From Cladorhizidae sp. MBARI D1340-BT2 (taxonomy: Eukaryota; Porifera; Demospongiae; Poecilosclerida; Cladorhizidae): DNA of 64,000 bases. The stretch spans positions 26,210,370 to 26,274,369 of the forward strand of contig JAQNBH010000009.1 in assembly GCA_028752905.1 (NCBI GenBank), written 5' to 3'. Below, piece after piece: positions 47,001-59,149 of the stretch (the first letter of the stretch is position 1; every line of letters starts with the position of its first letter). The notes under the pieces are model-generated. The model ran no database searches. It saw nothing but the letters and a program-made list of their open reading frames with translations, and had not been told where the DNA came from. The translations under genes were made by a program, and so were the position numbers.

Positions 47001-47399
47001 ATGCAGCCCTGAATAGTACTTAAAGTAGACCCCAGTGATGGACAGTTACTAACAAGCATAGTAGGTCCATACACTGCTTACTTATACCAGTTGGCTGACC
47101 TTTACGCCTGGATGCTAGTTGCAGCTGCCTGTGGTTAGGGAGGTGATGTAACTGGTGATCTGTAGCAAAGTGCATGATTGTGCATATGTACACAATGCTA
47201 GTGATTGTGAGTAGTTTACTGTTTGCTCTCCTCTCCATGATTGATTCTACCCAACCTCATATAGCATCCCTGTTTCTCATGCCACATCTGTGGAGCTAGT
47301 TGTCTACTGCATCTCACTGTTGAAGGCTTCTACTAACTTCATTTCAGAGCAACCCCCTTGCCAACTGGTTCTGAGTGGAGGTCTTGCTAGTATAGTAAA
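47001..47399. other. No gene recognised
   Basis: Short frames only, with no repeat or motif I can place. Confidence 0.4.
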
Positions 47400-48172
47400 T
47401 GACTAATTTTGGGGGAGATAGGTAATTTTTTAATAAAAAAACCAAACAAGTGGGGTACCACTTTATAGCTCCATAGATTCTGTAAACTTTATGGTATGTA
47501 CTTGATATATAGCTCAAAAGATAGCGCTCTCTTTGTGCTTTATTTCGATACTAAAATATTTTTCATGCTTATAACTATAGCCAAGTTACTGGAACTAAAG
47601 TGGAGGGATCCTCAAAACCTGAATGCCTGATTTTGCCGCATAAATATCTCCAGATTGCCAAGTGCTAGAGAGTTGAAATTAACACCAGTGACTAGAAGAA
47701 GCCCTACTCTATGCAATAAACAATTTGATGAGGCGCTAAAACGTAAGTACGTGGTCAAATGCTCGGTTGTAAAATGAATTTTGTTAAAATTCCATAAAAT
47801 TCATTTTCCACCTGTGCGCTTGCTTGACCAGTACTTACATTTTAGCGCCTTATCAAAAATAGAGTAGGGCTTTCTCTAACCAGTGTTGCTAATTTCAACT
47901 CTCTAGCACTTGGCAATCTGAAGATATTTATGTGGCAAAATCAGGCATAGAGGTTTTGAGGCTCCCTCCACTTTATTTCCAGTAACTTGCCTATAGTTAT
48001 CATATGAAAAATATTTTAGTATCAAAGCGAGGAGAGACCAATCTTTTGAGCTATAATTATATCAAGTCCATACCATGAAGTTTACAGAATCTATGGCGCT
48101 ATAAAGTGGTAACCACAAGTTTGTTTTTATAATTTAAAAATGCACCTATCACCCCTAACAAACTCACAGTTG
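47400..48172. mobile_element. Large foldback element, arms about 370 bp
   Basis: The two halves are inverted copies meeting near 47785. Outer ends are TTTTGGGGGAGATAGGT and, reverse-complemented, TTTGTTAGGGGTGATAGGT. Matching inner blocks include TGGTACCACTTTATAGC, ATAGATTCTGTAAACTT, TACTAAAATATTTTTCAT and AAGTGCTAGAGAGTTGAAAT. Half-copies occur at 50270-50470 and 19540-19640, so the unit is mobile or dispersed. It has no coding capacity. Confidence 0.85.
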
Positions 48173-48449
48173 ACTACTTGCTAACTGATCAATGATGTTT
48201 ATATTTTGTAAGAATGATTCTATCACAGGTTAAGTGTTGTGAAACACAGTCAAATCATTGGGTAATATTTTGTAAGGATGTACATGTAACCCTGTCTATG
48301 TGTCGTGTAACACCGTCTGTGATGTGTTATGATGGAGAAAGAAGCTCTCATTTTTTAAAATGTAATACCATATTTCATTAACTGATTCACCTTTTTAAGC
48401 TGATATCTTCAAATTGGGACATTCATCATAAAACGTGCTAAAAACCAGA

Positions 48450-50140
48450 TTTTTACCTGGACATGTGCAGAAGGTTACAACATTATTACATTAAACTTTA
48501 TTTCTTGTTCTAGTTTGTGGGAGTGGGTGGAGGAAGCGATAAAAATATAGAAATGAATAAAACTGATTGACAAGCAAAAAAGTCATAAACTGTCCCTTCC
48601 TTACCTTTGCTGCTGTCTCTGCAAGCCAATGAAAGCTGTATATTCACCTATGCTAGCCTGAAATCCCTCAGAATATCTACTCTCTTTAGAAGAAAATGCA
48701 CTCCTGGTTGGATTTCTGTATCAGCATCTAGGATGGTTATGCATTGAAGGTGCTACAAAATATCACGAGGAAAAGAGTTTACCCTCTACAAGTTTCTCCT
48801 GGAAAAGTTGGGCATTAGTAGTGGCTAGCTGTTCTGACAGCAGTAAGGGTAGCATTACCTTTACTAGAGTTTACAGGATCCCATCCAAGGACAAAAATTT
48901 CAACTAACAAGTGTAGCATACTAATCTCAATGGAAGCAAGTCAGCATTTTCTTCTCCGTAACTAGTGATCCCTTATCAACATACTTATGTAAGCCAGAAA
49001 TTGATTAAATCATATTACCCACAGAGATCAGAATGCTCACTTAGCTGCCATCAAGCTCAAATGCACCCTCCCTGCGACATCCATCATTGTCTGTGGGACG
49101 GGATCCAGGATGAACTATTGAAAGTTAATGCTATCCTTTCTGGTGTTAAAACCTTCACAAGTTTTACATCCCAGATGCCACTGCAAAGATCTTGCTCTAT
49201 CCTGGCCCAAATCAGCAGAAGACTGTAAACAATGTATCAAAGGACACTAACTCATTTCTCAAAGTCTAAACTATTGAGAGAGTTTACTGGTAGGCACAAG
49301 TAGCCTAGTGTAGGAAAAACAGCTTGCTAAAACAGCAGAATTCCCATAAAGATTACTATGAGGACAGTGGTTGCGATCAGCGATTGCACATCCTTTATAC
49401 TTGCTGCAAAACTGATTAAGTTATGATTTAAAAAACTTTAAGACCATTTTAGATCAGTTCTTGTAAGTTGCTAGAGTATTAAGAGGCACCTGTACATACT
49501 CCATCCCCTAATGCTGCAGGGATAACTAATGTTGTTCTAATGCTGCTGGTACAAAGCCGCCACCATACTAGAGCTTGAAATAACAATCCCATTGAAGAGA
49601 CACCTCCCACACACGTGCATGTACTTGACTGTCAAATGCTGAACGTTCTATTAAGTAGCATTTAGGGGGCCTAACTTGTACCACTTTTGTCTATAAAAAT
49701 ATTTTAGTTTCCTAAACTGTGGTTGTTAAGCCTCTCATGTTTAGTTACCTAATGTTCTTAAGTTAAGTTATGGTATCTTGCTACGAAGCACTGTTCTCAA
49801 AGTCCTTGAAACATGCACCAATTATGAACATGTGAACAAGCTTCATGATTAGTGTAACATATTTCCCAGAACATTGAGGCAAGAATTGTAATAGCATAAC
49901 CAGGCCTATTTATAGCTGCAACTCTCTGTAACTGTCTACAGTTTCCTAACGAGTATCTTGCTGCTCCATCATGACATTTGCAACCTTTCCCAAGTGATCT
50001 AGTGGCACAGGCAGCTCCTCCTGCACGTCCTCTAAATTGCCAAAAACATTTTCCAATGTCCCAATGATGGTATAACTGGATCGTAAAGGATATCAACATT
50101 GAGCCTGTCACAAGAATTGCATATTTCATGATAACTGATC
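48450..50140. repeat. Dispersed repeats related to 11.7-12.6 kb and 17.0-18.0 kb
   Basis: 48480-49090 matches segments of 11820-12600. 49300-50130 matches 16966-17940. The two families lie side by side here and flank the satellite array in the first location, suggesting they are parts of one longer dispersed unit into which the satellite expanded. No gene is supported. Confidence 0.55.
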
Positions 50141-50269
50141 TTCAAATGGTTTTATAATTGAATATACTTTGCTGAATAAAACCAATTGCAAAGAATGCAG
50201 GATAGACCATCTATAGGTCGTTACATCATCTCAGGAGCCACGGTACTTAATTTAATATGGCTTGGGAGT

Positions 50270-50470
50270 CTTATGAATTTCATTCATTTTCCACCCGCAC
50301 GCTTGACTACGTACTTACATTTTAGCGCCTAATCAAAACTGTCATTGTATAGAGTAGGGCTTCCTGTAGCCACTGGTGCTAATTTCAACTCTCTAGCACT
50401 TGGCAATCTGGAGACATTTACGCACCAAAATCAGGCATTCTGATTTTTGAGGATCCTGTGTGAGTAATTA
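50270..50470. repeat. Half-copy of the foldback element
   Basis: Matches the right arm of 47400-48172: CATTTTCCACC, TACTTACATTTTAGCGCCT, TAGAGTAGGGCTT and TTTCAACTCTCTAGCACTTG in the same order and strand. The left arm is missing. Confidence 0.8.
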
Positions 50471-51156
50471 GTTCTGTGCAGTTCAAAATCTCATTATAAT
50501 AATATACTAGAACTTTATTTAAATCAGCTTTTTTGTTCAGCTGAGAGTAATCGTACAAGTTTGAATAAATTTAGAAGTGTACTAGTATTATGCATAATAT
50601 GATGTAATGTTACATGTTTTACCTTCTTGTACGTAACCTGATATTCATCTCCCTCCTCTTGATGTTCGGACTCTCCTCACATTTGGTGAGTATTTGAATC
50701 TACAATAATCATCCCCAACATCTTGCAATGTGCATAATACAACTACTTATTGTTGGTGGTAATAATACCCACAACTGTCTATATCTCAACTCTCTTAACA
50801 TGGTGTCGTAATGCGCTCAGGATGCTACACACAAAACTAGATGCTATGGGTACATTTTCCTCTGTAAGTTAAAACTAGACCAACAACAGCTGTCTTTGCA
50901 TGGAACTTGCTTGAGCTCTATGTTGAATGAGCTCTATACTGGGAGGTAGCAACAGCGAACCTAATTTCTGCTGCGTTATATGTTTAGTTTGTTCTTGCTC
51001 TAGTACAGGCAGCATCCAGCAGTGAAGCTAGATATATTTAATGGGAACTCTTAAGGGTGTGGATCTTGCTGTTCTTTTACTATTATAGTCTACTAGATAA
51101 TGACAGGCTTAGATAATTTATCCACTAAAGCTTTGGATGTGGTACCTAGCCCTTAT
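50471..51156. other. No gene recognised
   Basis: AT-rich, short frames, no motif or repeat found by eye. Confidence 0.4.
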
Positions 51157-54100
51157 CATGGGCGTACGCAGGGGGGGTCTGCAGAACCCCCCTTTCATTT
51201 TAATGATATTCATTGGAATGTGTTTGTGTGTGTTTTACCCTCTCAGATTTCATTTCAGGCAATGGCACACTTCATTAATATAATTTTAATTAACATAGGT
51301 ACATTGATAGTGTTAAATAATGTGGAAACAAAATTACAATAACTTAGGGCTAGGCCTAGCCCTAGCCCTAGCCCTTGACCATGGTGGAGGGGAAAATGAG
51401 AACCCAACGAATGTACTTTCTAAAGAAAGCCCACAAATCCCCCATGCAAATAAGACCAATCTGCTCAGGGTGCTCTGGTCCCACCGAGGGTCTGTCTGGT
51501 TGGTTGGACTTTGTCCTTCGACTGGTTAATGAGCTAATCATTGCACATGTAGTGAGCATTAATAGTAGTTGTGGAACTAATGAGCTACAACTCTGCCATC
51601 AAGAGCCAACGACAAAATATGGACACCAGGTCATTTTTCAAAATAACAGCCATTGAGGATGAAGATAAGAGAAATTATTGCTAGCTATTTAGCTTGAAGC
51701 CTGTACACTTGATAAACCAATCACATTTATTCAGATTCTAGTGAACCTCAAGTCTGATCTGGTTCATTCTGAAATCAGTACCACTCTGGAAAGCTGACAT
51801 GATGATGAAGTTCCTATAGTTAATGAATGCTCAAGTGGAAGTGCCGAAGGACCAGAATCGTATGTTTATTATCTTCTATTGATGATGCTGATTGTTTAAT
51901 ACATGAGCTTTCTAGTGGTGCTAGATACTCTTTCTTATGTCACCACGATGTACAATTGCTTAGTGTCCTTACTGGCACCTTATTACATAGCTATCACCAA
52001 AAGTTTAACATATTGTGGCTCAGTAAATATCCTTGGCTAGTCTACAGTTCTAAGGTAGATGGTGTATTTTGTCCGCCTTGTGCTCTGTTTCTTCCATCTA
52101 ACCAACGTAAAGATAAAGGTTACCTGGTAATTAAGCCTTTTTCTAACTGGATCAAGATGAGTTGCAATTTGGGTAATCATGCAAAGCTTCAATACCATCG
52201 TGATTGTTTGCAGCAAGCAGATGCACAATTGAAAATCCAGTATCACGAGTAGATGTAATGACAAGCACTGCTGTTCAAAAGGAAATTAGTGAAAAAAGGC
52301 AATACTGAGGCAAATTGTTTGAGCAATTTTTTTTTAGGCAAACAGGGTATTGCATTTCGTGGAAAGTTAGAGGAAGTTGCATCGTCAAAGAATCCTGGAA
52401 ACTTTTTAGCAATGCTAAAATCTTTTGCGGGGACAGACAGTATTTTATATGAGCATCTTTATTGTACCAAGGCAAAGAATGCAACACACTTATCACCAAC
52501 GACTCAAAATGTAATTATTAATATTATAGGCTATGATATGATTCTTGCCAAAACAATATCTGAGATAAAAGAAGCAAAATATTTTTTCGTTCTAGCTGAT
52601 GAGGTTTCATGTCACAATGTAGAGCATCTGCACATATTCCTTCACTTTGTTGATGGCCATGGTGACATTCGAGAAGAGTTAAGAGTTTGTTTCATTTGTA
52701 AAACTTGAGAGAGTCCGAGCAGCTGATGTGTACCAAATACCATTATACAGACCTTGGAGGGGCTTGGCTTATCACTGAATGATTTGCGAGGGAAAGGGTA
52801 TGATGGGGCCTCAATGATGAGTGGGGAGATAGCTGGTGTGCAGGCATTACTTCGAGAGAAGCATCCCAAGGCATTCTACACCCATTGTGCAAGTCATTCC
52901 ATAATCTGGCTATCATAAGTTCCTGTTCTGTTCCACCTATAAGGAACTGTGTAGATCAGATAAAAGGTTTCACATTATGGATTAAGGATTCAGCTAAAAG
53001 AGAGGGCCTCCTTAAAGCAATCATTCAGAAGAGGTCTCAGATTGGCACAAAGCAGTTTTCAATAATCAACGTTTGCATTACTCGATGGGTAGAGAACATC
53101 AATGGCTGGGAGCGTTTCTGTCTATATCATCCTTTTCTAATTGAAATGTGTGAGATAGTACTCTATGGAAATAGTGAATTTCTGAACTTTAAAGATGGTT
53201 GGACTACTGATGATAAGAAAAATGCTCTTGCATACATGAAAACGTTGGAGTCCTTTGCATTTTTGTATTCCCTAGTCACTCTCTTTAGGTCTATTTAAAG
53301 AAGCTGTTGTTAAATTACAAGGAAAGTGCCAAGACCTTACCTCTGGAGTGACAATAAATACAAGACTGTTGCAATGAATTTAAAAGAGAGAGAGCAGATG
53401 TTGATAATTTTTCACAGCGTATCTTTCGGCATTGTTCTAGATGGGCAGTTCAGTCCAATATAACTATTTCGATGCCACGCACAACTCAGCGACAGCAGCA
53501 TTGTCTGAATCCACTAATTCAGTTGAGGATTATTTTAAATGGGCTGTAGTCATCCCTTTTCTTGACCACATTATACATCAAGATTTACTAAGCATACCAA
53601 CCAGGTAGCTTCATTGCAATACCTATTGCCCATCCATACCACTACTTCATCCTTTGTTAATATTGAACCTGCTGTTACTTTCTATTCTGAATATCTACCA
53701 AATGTGAGTATACTTGATGAAGAGTTTCATCGCTGGAAGTCAAGGTGGCTACAAATTTAACCAGATGAGCGTCCTCAAACTCTGAGTGAATCGCTTAAAC
53801 TCTGCTGCCTCAAAACCCTTCCAAATGTCCCTTTTGAACCTTTTTGCTACACTCCCACTCGGTTCCCGTACTTGTGGACGATCTGCTTCCACACTTCGAT
53901 GTTTAAACAAGTGAGGAAAGACTCAGTGCCTTAGCATTAATACTGGAATGGATCGATACTGTTGCAAACTTTACGTAGAACAACATCCATGCAGAATTCA
54001 ATGTTAGCTTATTATTTCAGTAATTTTGTCTGTATATTTTTGAAGGTTGCTTAATAAAAATCATCTCTGTAAATATTTTTGGAGTTTCCACGATTTGTGC

Positions 54101-54220
54101 TGGATGGGGCATATATAGTTCCCTTTTGCACTATATATCCTCACCATGGCTTTCAGCCACATGATCCACATCCGACATATATACATAACCCCCCTTTTCA
54201 AAAGTCTGCATACGCCCCTG
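51157..54220 (+). mobile_element. hAT-type DNA transposon, about 3.06 kb, degenerate
   Basis: The left end CATGGGCGTACGCAG and the right end (reverse complement) CAGGGGCGTATGCAG are inverted repeats of the hAT CAGGGGCG type. Each is followed inward by a G-rich or C-rich run. An 8 bp target duplication is not clear (GCCCTTAT on the left, CTTATAAG on the right, sharing CTTAT out of register). A hAT-type transposase pseudogene lies between the ends. Three GGGCTAGGCCTAGCCCTAG-like repeats occur near 51350-51378. Confidence 0.75.
51827..53950 (+). pseudogene. hAT transposase of the TTF-zinc-finger/DUF4371 type
   Basis: The 51827-52252 frame encodes a TTF-type zinc finger: KYPWLVYSSKVDGVFCPPC, then a His/Cys-containing YHRDCLQQAD. 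After a stop and shift, 52289-52708 carries the DUF4371 region (ILAKTISEIKEAKYFFVLADE, HNVEHLHIFLHFVDGHG). 52750-52900 has LRGKGYDGASMMSGEIAGVQ and THCASHS, the hAT catalytic-core region. 52885-53298 has RWVENINGWERF. Fragments near 53730-53900 (DEEFHRWKSRW, RPQTLSESLK) are remains of the C-terminal dimerisation region. Several stops and frameshifts separate these. An AATAAA near 54052 may be the old polyadenylation signal. Confidence 0.78.
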
Positions 54221-54662
54221 CTTATAAGCTTCTTAAACTAGCCTTATTCCTACTAGGACAGCTTCTCAGGCTCTTCTACTTGGCACACTTGTAGATCTTG
54301 GATAGATAACCAATTAGGGAAAGTAAATTGGATGATTTTCCAAAAAAAAATTTATGGATCAGCTATATATCTTGTAAACAGCCTCCTGTGTGATTTACTA
54401 GGTTGCTTCTATCACATTCCAAGATGCTTCCTGGCATGTTTCATGTGGAATTATTGTCCTCCTGATTTCATACTTGGGATACTATAGTGTCCCCAGAAGA
54501 TGCAATGCTTTACAAGTGGGTACTGAGCAGCTGCTTGCTTTACAGCTGTACTCAAAGTTCTTTAGATAGAGGAGCTATTGATTTAGTTAAGAGCTTTGTA
54601 GAGTTTGGCTATATTAGATTACAACAGATAGCAAGTTTAATTAAATATTGTGGGGCGTAACT

Positions 54663-56540
54663 ATGGCTAAATATTGTGATACAGATAAAGTGCTGTGTAT
54701 GTTGGATGATGAGATTGATGATGATTTTGATGGCTTCATAGTGAAGAATTATAGTGAGGATGATGAGGATGTTGGAGTTTGTGAGGTAGCTGATAGTGTT
54801 AGTGATGGCGTAGTTGGTGGTGTGTGTAGCTAAAGTGGTAGCAGTTCTGGTGCCAGTACTTCTTGTTCCAGTTCTTCCATCTCCTTTAGCCAGGCATCTG
54901 GGTGCACTGTTGATATGGAAGGAAAAGAGCCTTTGGAGTTTGCTCAGCTTTTTATGGACGACAATATCCTGAGGAGAGTTGTGAACGAAAAAATGTTGTA
55001 TGCTGAGCAATTCATGGCTGGAAATAAAGACTTACCTCTTCGATCAAGAGTCAGAGAGTGGAAAAGGTGCTCAGTCAGTGAAATGGTGAAGTTTCTTGCC
55101 CTTTATTGCCATGAGCATGGATAATAAGCATCGGATTGAGGACTATTGGTGCAAGAAATGGCCCTTCACCAGGTCATGCTTCTCCTCTATCATGGCGGGA
55201 GACCGATTTTGTCTCGCGCTTCTTTCACCTAAATGATGGAGAGAAGATGTACCTAGGGGTCGGCCAGGATATGATGCCCTGTTCAAAATACGGCCACTTA
55301 TGGAGCATTTACTAGATAAATTCAAAACCTTTTACCAGCTGGGGAGAGATATATCAGTCAATGAATCAATGATAGGCTTCAAGGGACGGCTGTGGTTTAT
55401 CGCTATCAAGTGGGGCATGAAAGCCTATGTCCTGGCAGACGGCTCCAGTGGATATATGTACATTTGGAAGCTCTATACTGGTGAGGAAACTGTATATATA
55501 TATACACACAAAATAGCCATGTAGAAAAGTACTATAATATTATATATAATAAATATAATTCACTTATAGTCTTTCCCCCCCCCCCCCCCCCCCCCCCCAC
55601 TTTTTTCTTTCTTTTTTTACTTCCTTCCTGCTCTTCTTCATTATCCCCTTTTTCCTTCCCACTTTTTTTCTTTTCAGTTCTTGTTCTTTTTGGGGGGTCT
55701 CCCAGAGAAATGAGAGCCTCTCCGCTACAGAACAACACATGACATGGTGATGAAGCTAGTAGAAGGGATGGAGAATAAAGGACACCATTTGTACACAAGT
55801 CCAGACTTGTTCCTCACCCTAAAAAAGTAGTGGCTTCGGTGCATGTGGTGCAGTTCGGGTGAACAGGAGGGGGGGACCTGCATGTATCAAGGCTAAAGAC
55901 AAAATGAAAAAGGGTGACATCAAGTATATAAGTACAAATGGTGTCCTTGCCTTGAAATGGATGGACAAGAAAGCTGTGACCATTCTGAGTACTATCCACG
56001 ATGATAGCACTATAGCAAAGAGGAAGAGGACAAGGCTGTCAGCAACTGGCATGGAGGAGGTCATAAAGCCAACAGCCATTGTCAAGTGCAATAGTCACAT
56101 GGGTGGGGTTGACAAATCCAATCAGCTGATGAGTTACTATACCTTCCAACATAGGACTCAGAAATGGTGGAAACGGGCAGCTTTTCATCTCCTCAACCTG
56201 GCATTGGTAAATGCATACATGATATATAAAGGGAGACCTTCGACTGGCCGAAGAGTAACACACCAGTCCTTCTTAGTGAAGGTTGCTGTTGGATTTCTTC
56301 TGGAGGCAGGCCTGACAGAAGCTCAGCTTGAAGTGTCCATCCTTCACAATCATCCAGTGGCTGAACGAGCCAGACTTACAGGAAGGCACTACCTTCCCCC
56401 AAATAGCAATGGCAAAAGGTCCCTGTGTGCTTGCTACCTGTGCAGCAGCAAAAAAGGAAGTCAGAACTTTATTTAGATGTAAGATTTGTAAAGTAGCTTT
56501 ATGTATTACACCTGGCTTTGAACTATACCTCACAAAAGTT
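54663..56540 (+). pseudogene. piggyBac-like (PGBD) transposase pseudogene
   Basis: 54663-54832 encodes an acidic N-terminus (LDDEIDDDFDGF) to a TAA. 54915-55122 continues with DNILRRVVNEKMLYAEQ and VSEMVKFLAL, which begins the DDE_Tnp_1_7 core. Shifted frames then give EDYWCKKWPF, FKIRPLMEHLLDKFKTFY, DISVNESMIGFKGRL and WGMKAYVLADGSSGY. A short sequence around 55410 seems deleted, and 55500-55690 is low-complexity sequence or an old intron. From 55859 the frame resumes with LKWMDKKAVTILSTIHDD, CNSHMGGVDKSNQLMSYY and KWWKRAAFHLLNLALVNAY. A Cys-rich zinc ribbon (CACYLC, CKICKVALC) ends near 56540. TTAA occurs at 54637-54644 but a matching right end is not identified. Confidence 0.82.
55575..55598. 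repeat. Poly-C run
   Basis: About 24 consecutive C within the piggyBac pseudogene, followed by a pyrimidine-rich stretch to 55675. Length in such runs is prone to sequencing error. Confidence 0.95.
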
Positions 56541-56759
56541 AGTCCTCTGTCACTTACCATCCACATCATAACTCTTTTTTTTTCTTTTTTTCCTTCACTT
56601 TTTCTTGATTGTTTTTTCTTCCAGTAGCACAACTTTTACCAATCCTATGTATGCAAACAACTATGACTATGAATAATATTTATAGTGGAGATGTAATATA
56701 AATGCATTGTTGCTAGATCATCCCAAAGCTAGCTGAGCTGAAATATATACTAGCACTGG

Positions 56760-57460
56760 CTATAGAATACCATGGTTTGCTTGGCAGTCTACTAGCTACC
56801 TCCAGCGCTAGCTATTGCTGGCTATATATATATCAGCTACAACTGCCTTCTTCAAGCGCTAGCTAATTTGCTAGCTATAATGATCATCTAAAACTACCAA
56901 CTTCAATCACTAGCTATAATGATCATCTAAAACTGCCAACTTCAAGCGCTAGCTCATTTGCTAGCTACAAAGATCAGCTAAAACTGCTTGTACAGTTCAA
57001 GCGCTAGCTAATTTGCTAGCTATAATGATCATCTAAATCCAACTTCAAGCGCTAGCTAATTTGCTAGCTATTTAAAGATCAGCTAAAACTGCCTAGACAC
57101 TTAAGCGCTAGCTTAGCTATAATGATAATCTAAAACTGCCAACTTCTAATTTGCTAGCTATAAAGATCAGCTAAAACTGCCTATACACTTCAAGCGCTAG
57201 TTAGATATAAAGATGGCCTAAACTACTATACCTCGAGAGCTAGAAACTTTGCTATCCAAAGATGACCTACAATTATTTACTTTACTAATTAGCTAAGCTA
57301 TATAAATATGATCTACAACTGTCTACTTCGAGCGCTAGCTATAAGATGACCTACAGCTAGCTACATTGAGCGCTACCTAAAAAGCCTATATACAACTAGC
57401 TAGCTAGCTATAAAAATGATCTAGCTAAAACTAACTTCGAGCACACTATGTAACAAACTG
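56760..57460. repeat. Minisatellite built on palindromic AGCGCTAGCT
   Basis: About ten degenerate units of roughly 50-60 bp contain TTCAAGCGCTAGCTAATTTG, CTAGCTATAATGATCATCTA or CTAGCTATAAAGATCAGCTA, and AAAACTGCC. Units shorten and diverge toward 57400. No coding frame is kept. Confidence 0.9.
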
Positions 57461-59140
57461 GTTGTTAGCTCATCCACATAATAATCTCACTTGGAGTCTA
57501 GCTTCACTTGTCTTGACATCTCTAAAGATTCTTCTAGCCTCGTGTTAGGTAGAAAGTTAGGAGATAGTCTGAATATCAATGAACACTCACCTCAACGAGC
57601 CACAGACAAAAAAAAAAATTATAATAAAAACATCAGGTAATTTAAAAAAACAGGTGATTCCAATAAACAGTGTCCGCGTGCAGGGGAAATTACCTGGGTA
57701 ACTCCCTTCGCATTCTAAGAGTTATTAAGGATGCCAATGGGCAATATTAGGAAAGTTATGAGTAAAAAGAACATATCAACCGAATATATCTGTAAATACT
57801 TGTGTTCTTTCTTGATGTTATAACTCTACCTACCTCTTGCTAGTGCCTCAACTGCCAGGGCCATGTAGGACTTGCCAGGCTGATGGATCAGAAACCAAAC
57901 CCCTCATTAACAAAGTGCTAATACAGTTAGAGGTGCTGTGAGGCCCAGCATCTGGCCCAACCAGTAAAGCAACATATTGCCTCCATTCCTTTCCACCAAT
58001 CACTGTTGCACACCATTCCCCATCATTAGCTATTGTACCCATAGTTCATATTGAAATGTAATTACGGTACTTTATGACACTGGCAACCTGGAGTAACTGG
58101 CTAGCTGTTCTCTTAGGGTATAAATGTTCTCTATGTATGCCAAGCTCCTGCAAACTCCAGGTTTCTAGATCACTGAATCTTCCATGCTCTTCTTTGTGAC
58201 TTGTGGCTGCCCCTATGCTGAAGCTGTGGCACAGTAGACTTTCACGTATCAGAACGTCGGATTATTCAAACTCAGTTGCATGGTAATGATCATCAATGGG
58301 AGATTTCATTAGGGAGGGCTAGAGATTTGCAGGTGAAAGTCAAATCAGTTCGCTAAGCCTGAAAAAGGAAGAGCACAGTTTTATCTAATGAGTCTTAGTT
58401 GGCTGTGCTTGGCAAGATATTTTAAGGAACCAATTGAGACTCTCACAAGAGTATGGCAGTAGAAATGCAACGATAACCGAGATCATGAACAATGAAACCA
58501 AACTTCGACAGTTAGCAGCACCATTTATAGTCAGTGGAGAGTTCAAGTCATGTCATGAGCCTTGCTAAAGACGACCAGCTTGGAAGCACTCTATATTTCT
58601 ATTTCATTCAGAAAAGGGGACAAGGCATCCAGTCTCAGTGGAATTCCATGAAAAGTTACATGAAGGAGTATCAGAAGCACACCATTTGCTAGAGGCAAAC
58701 TGGCGTGATGAGATAGACCACCAAGTGTTGCAGGCAATTCTGAATCCTCCGAGACAGCACTGGTGGTTGTTAAAGGAGTGAGACATCTGGCATGCACAAA
58801 GAGGCATGAAGCAAAGAACTCTTGCATCTCATTTTAGTAAATAGTGTTATTGTACAGGATGTAGTAATCAACAACAATTGCTCGTATAAAATATACACAA
58901 AAATACTGTAAATGAATGAATATGTGTATAAGACAGCATGGCTGCTACTGAGGATATAGCTGCTTCTCCTTCAGGAAATAAGCTGCTCACATTCCATGGC
59001 CCTGCAGACTAAAATCGCTAATGATATTAGCAATTATTCAAACACCTGAGTCAAGTTTATAATGACTTGCTTGCTTTTCATATATCCAAAGTTTTCCCTT
59101 ATCCGAACTGTAGTGTAGATCCCAATACGTTGAATGCATT
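57461..59140. other. No gene recognised
   Basis: Frames are short. The minus-strand frame 58042-57848 (KEWRQYVALLVGPDAG) looks protein-like but I cannot place it. Bases 58940-59140 lie where the catalytic-Tyr end of the DIRS-like recombinase would be, but no clear motif remains. Confidence 0.4.
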
Positions 59141-59149
59141 TGGGTCTAC

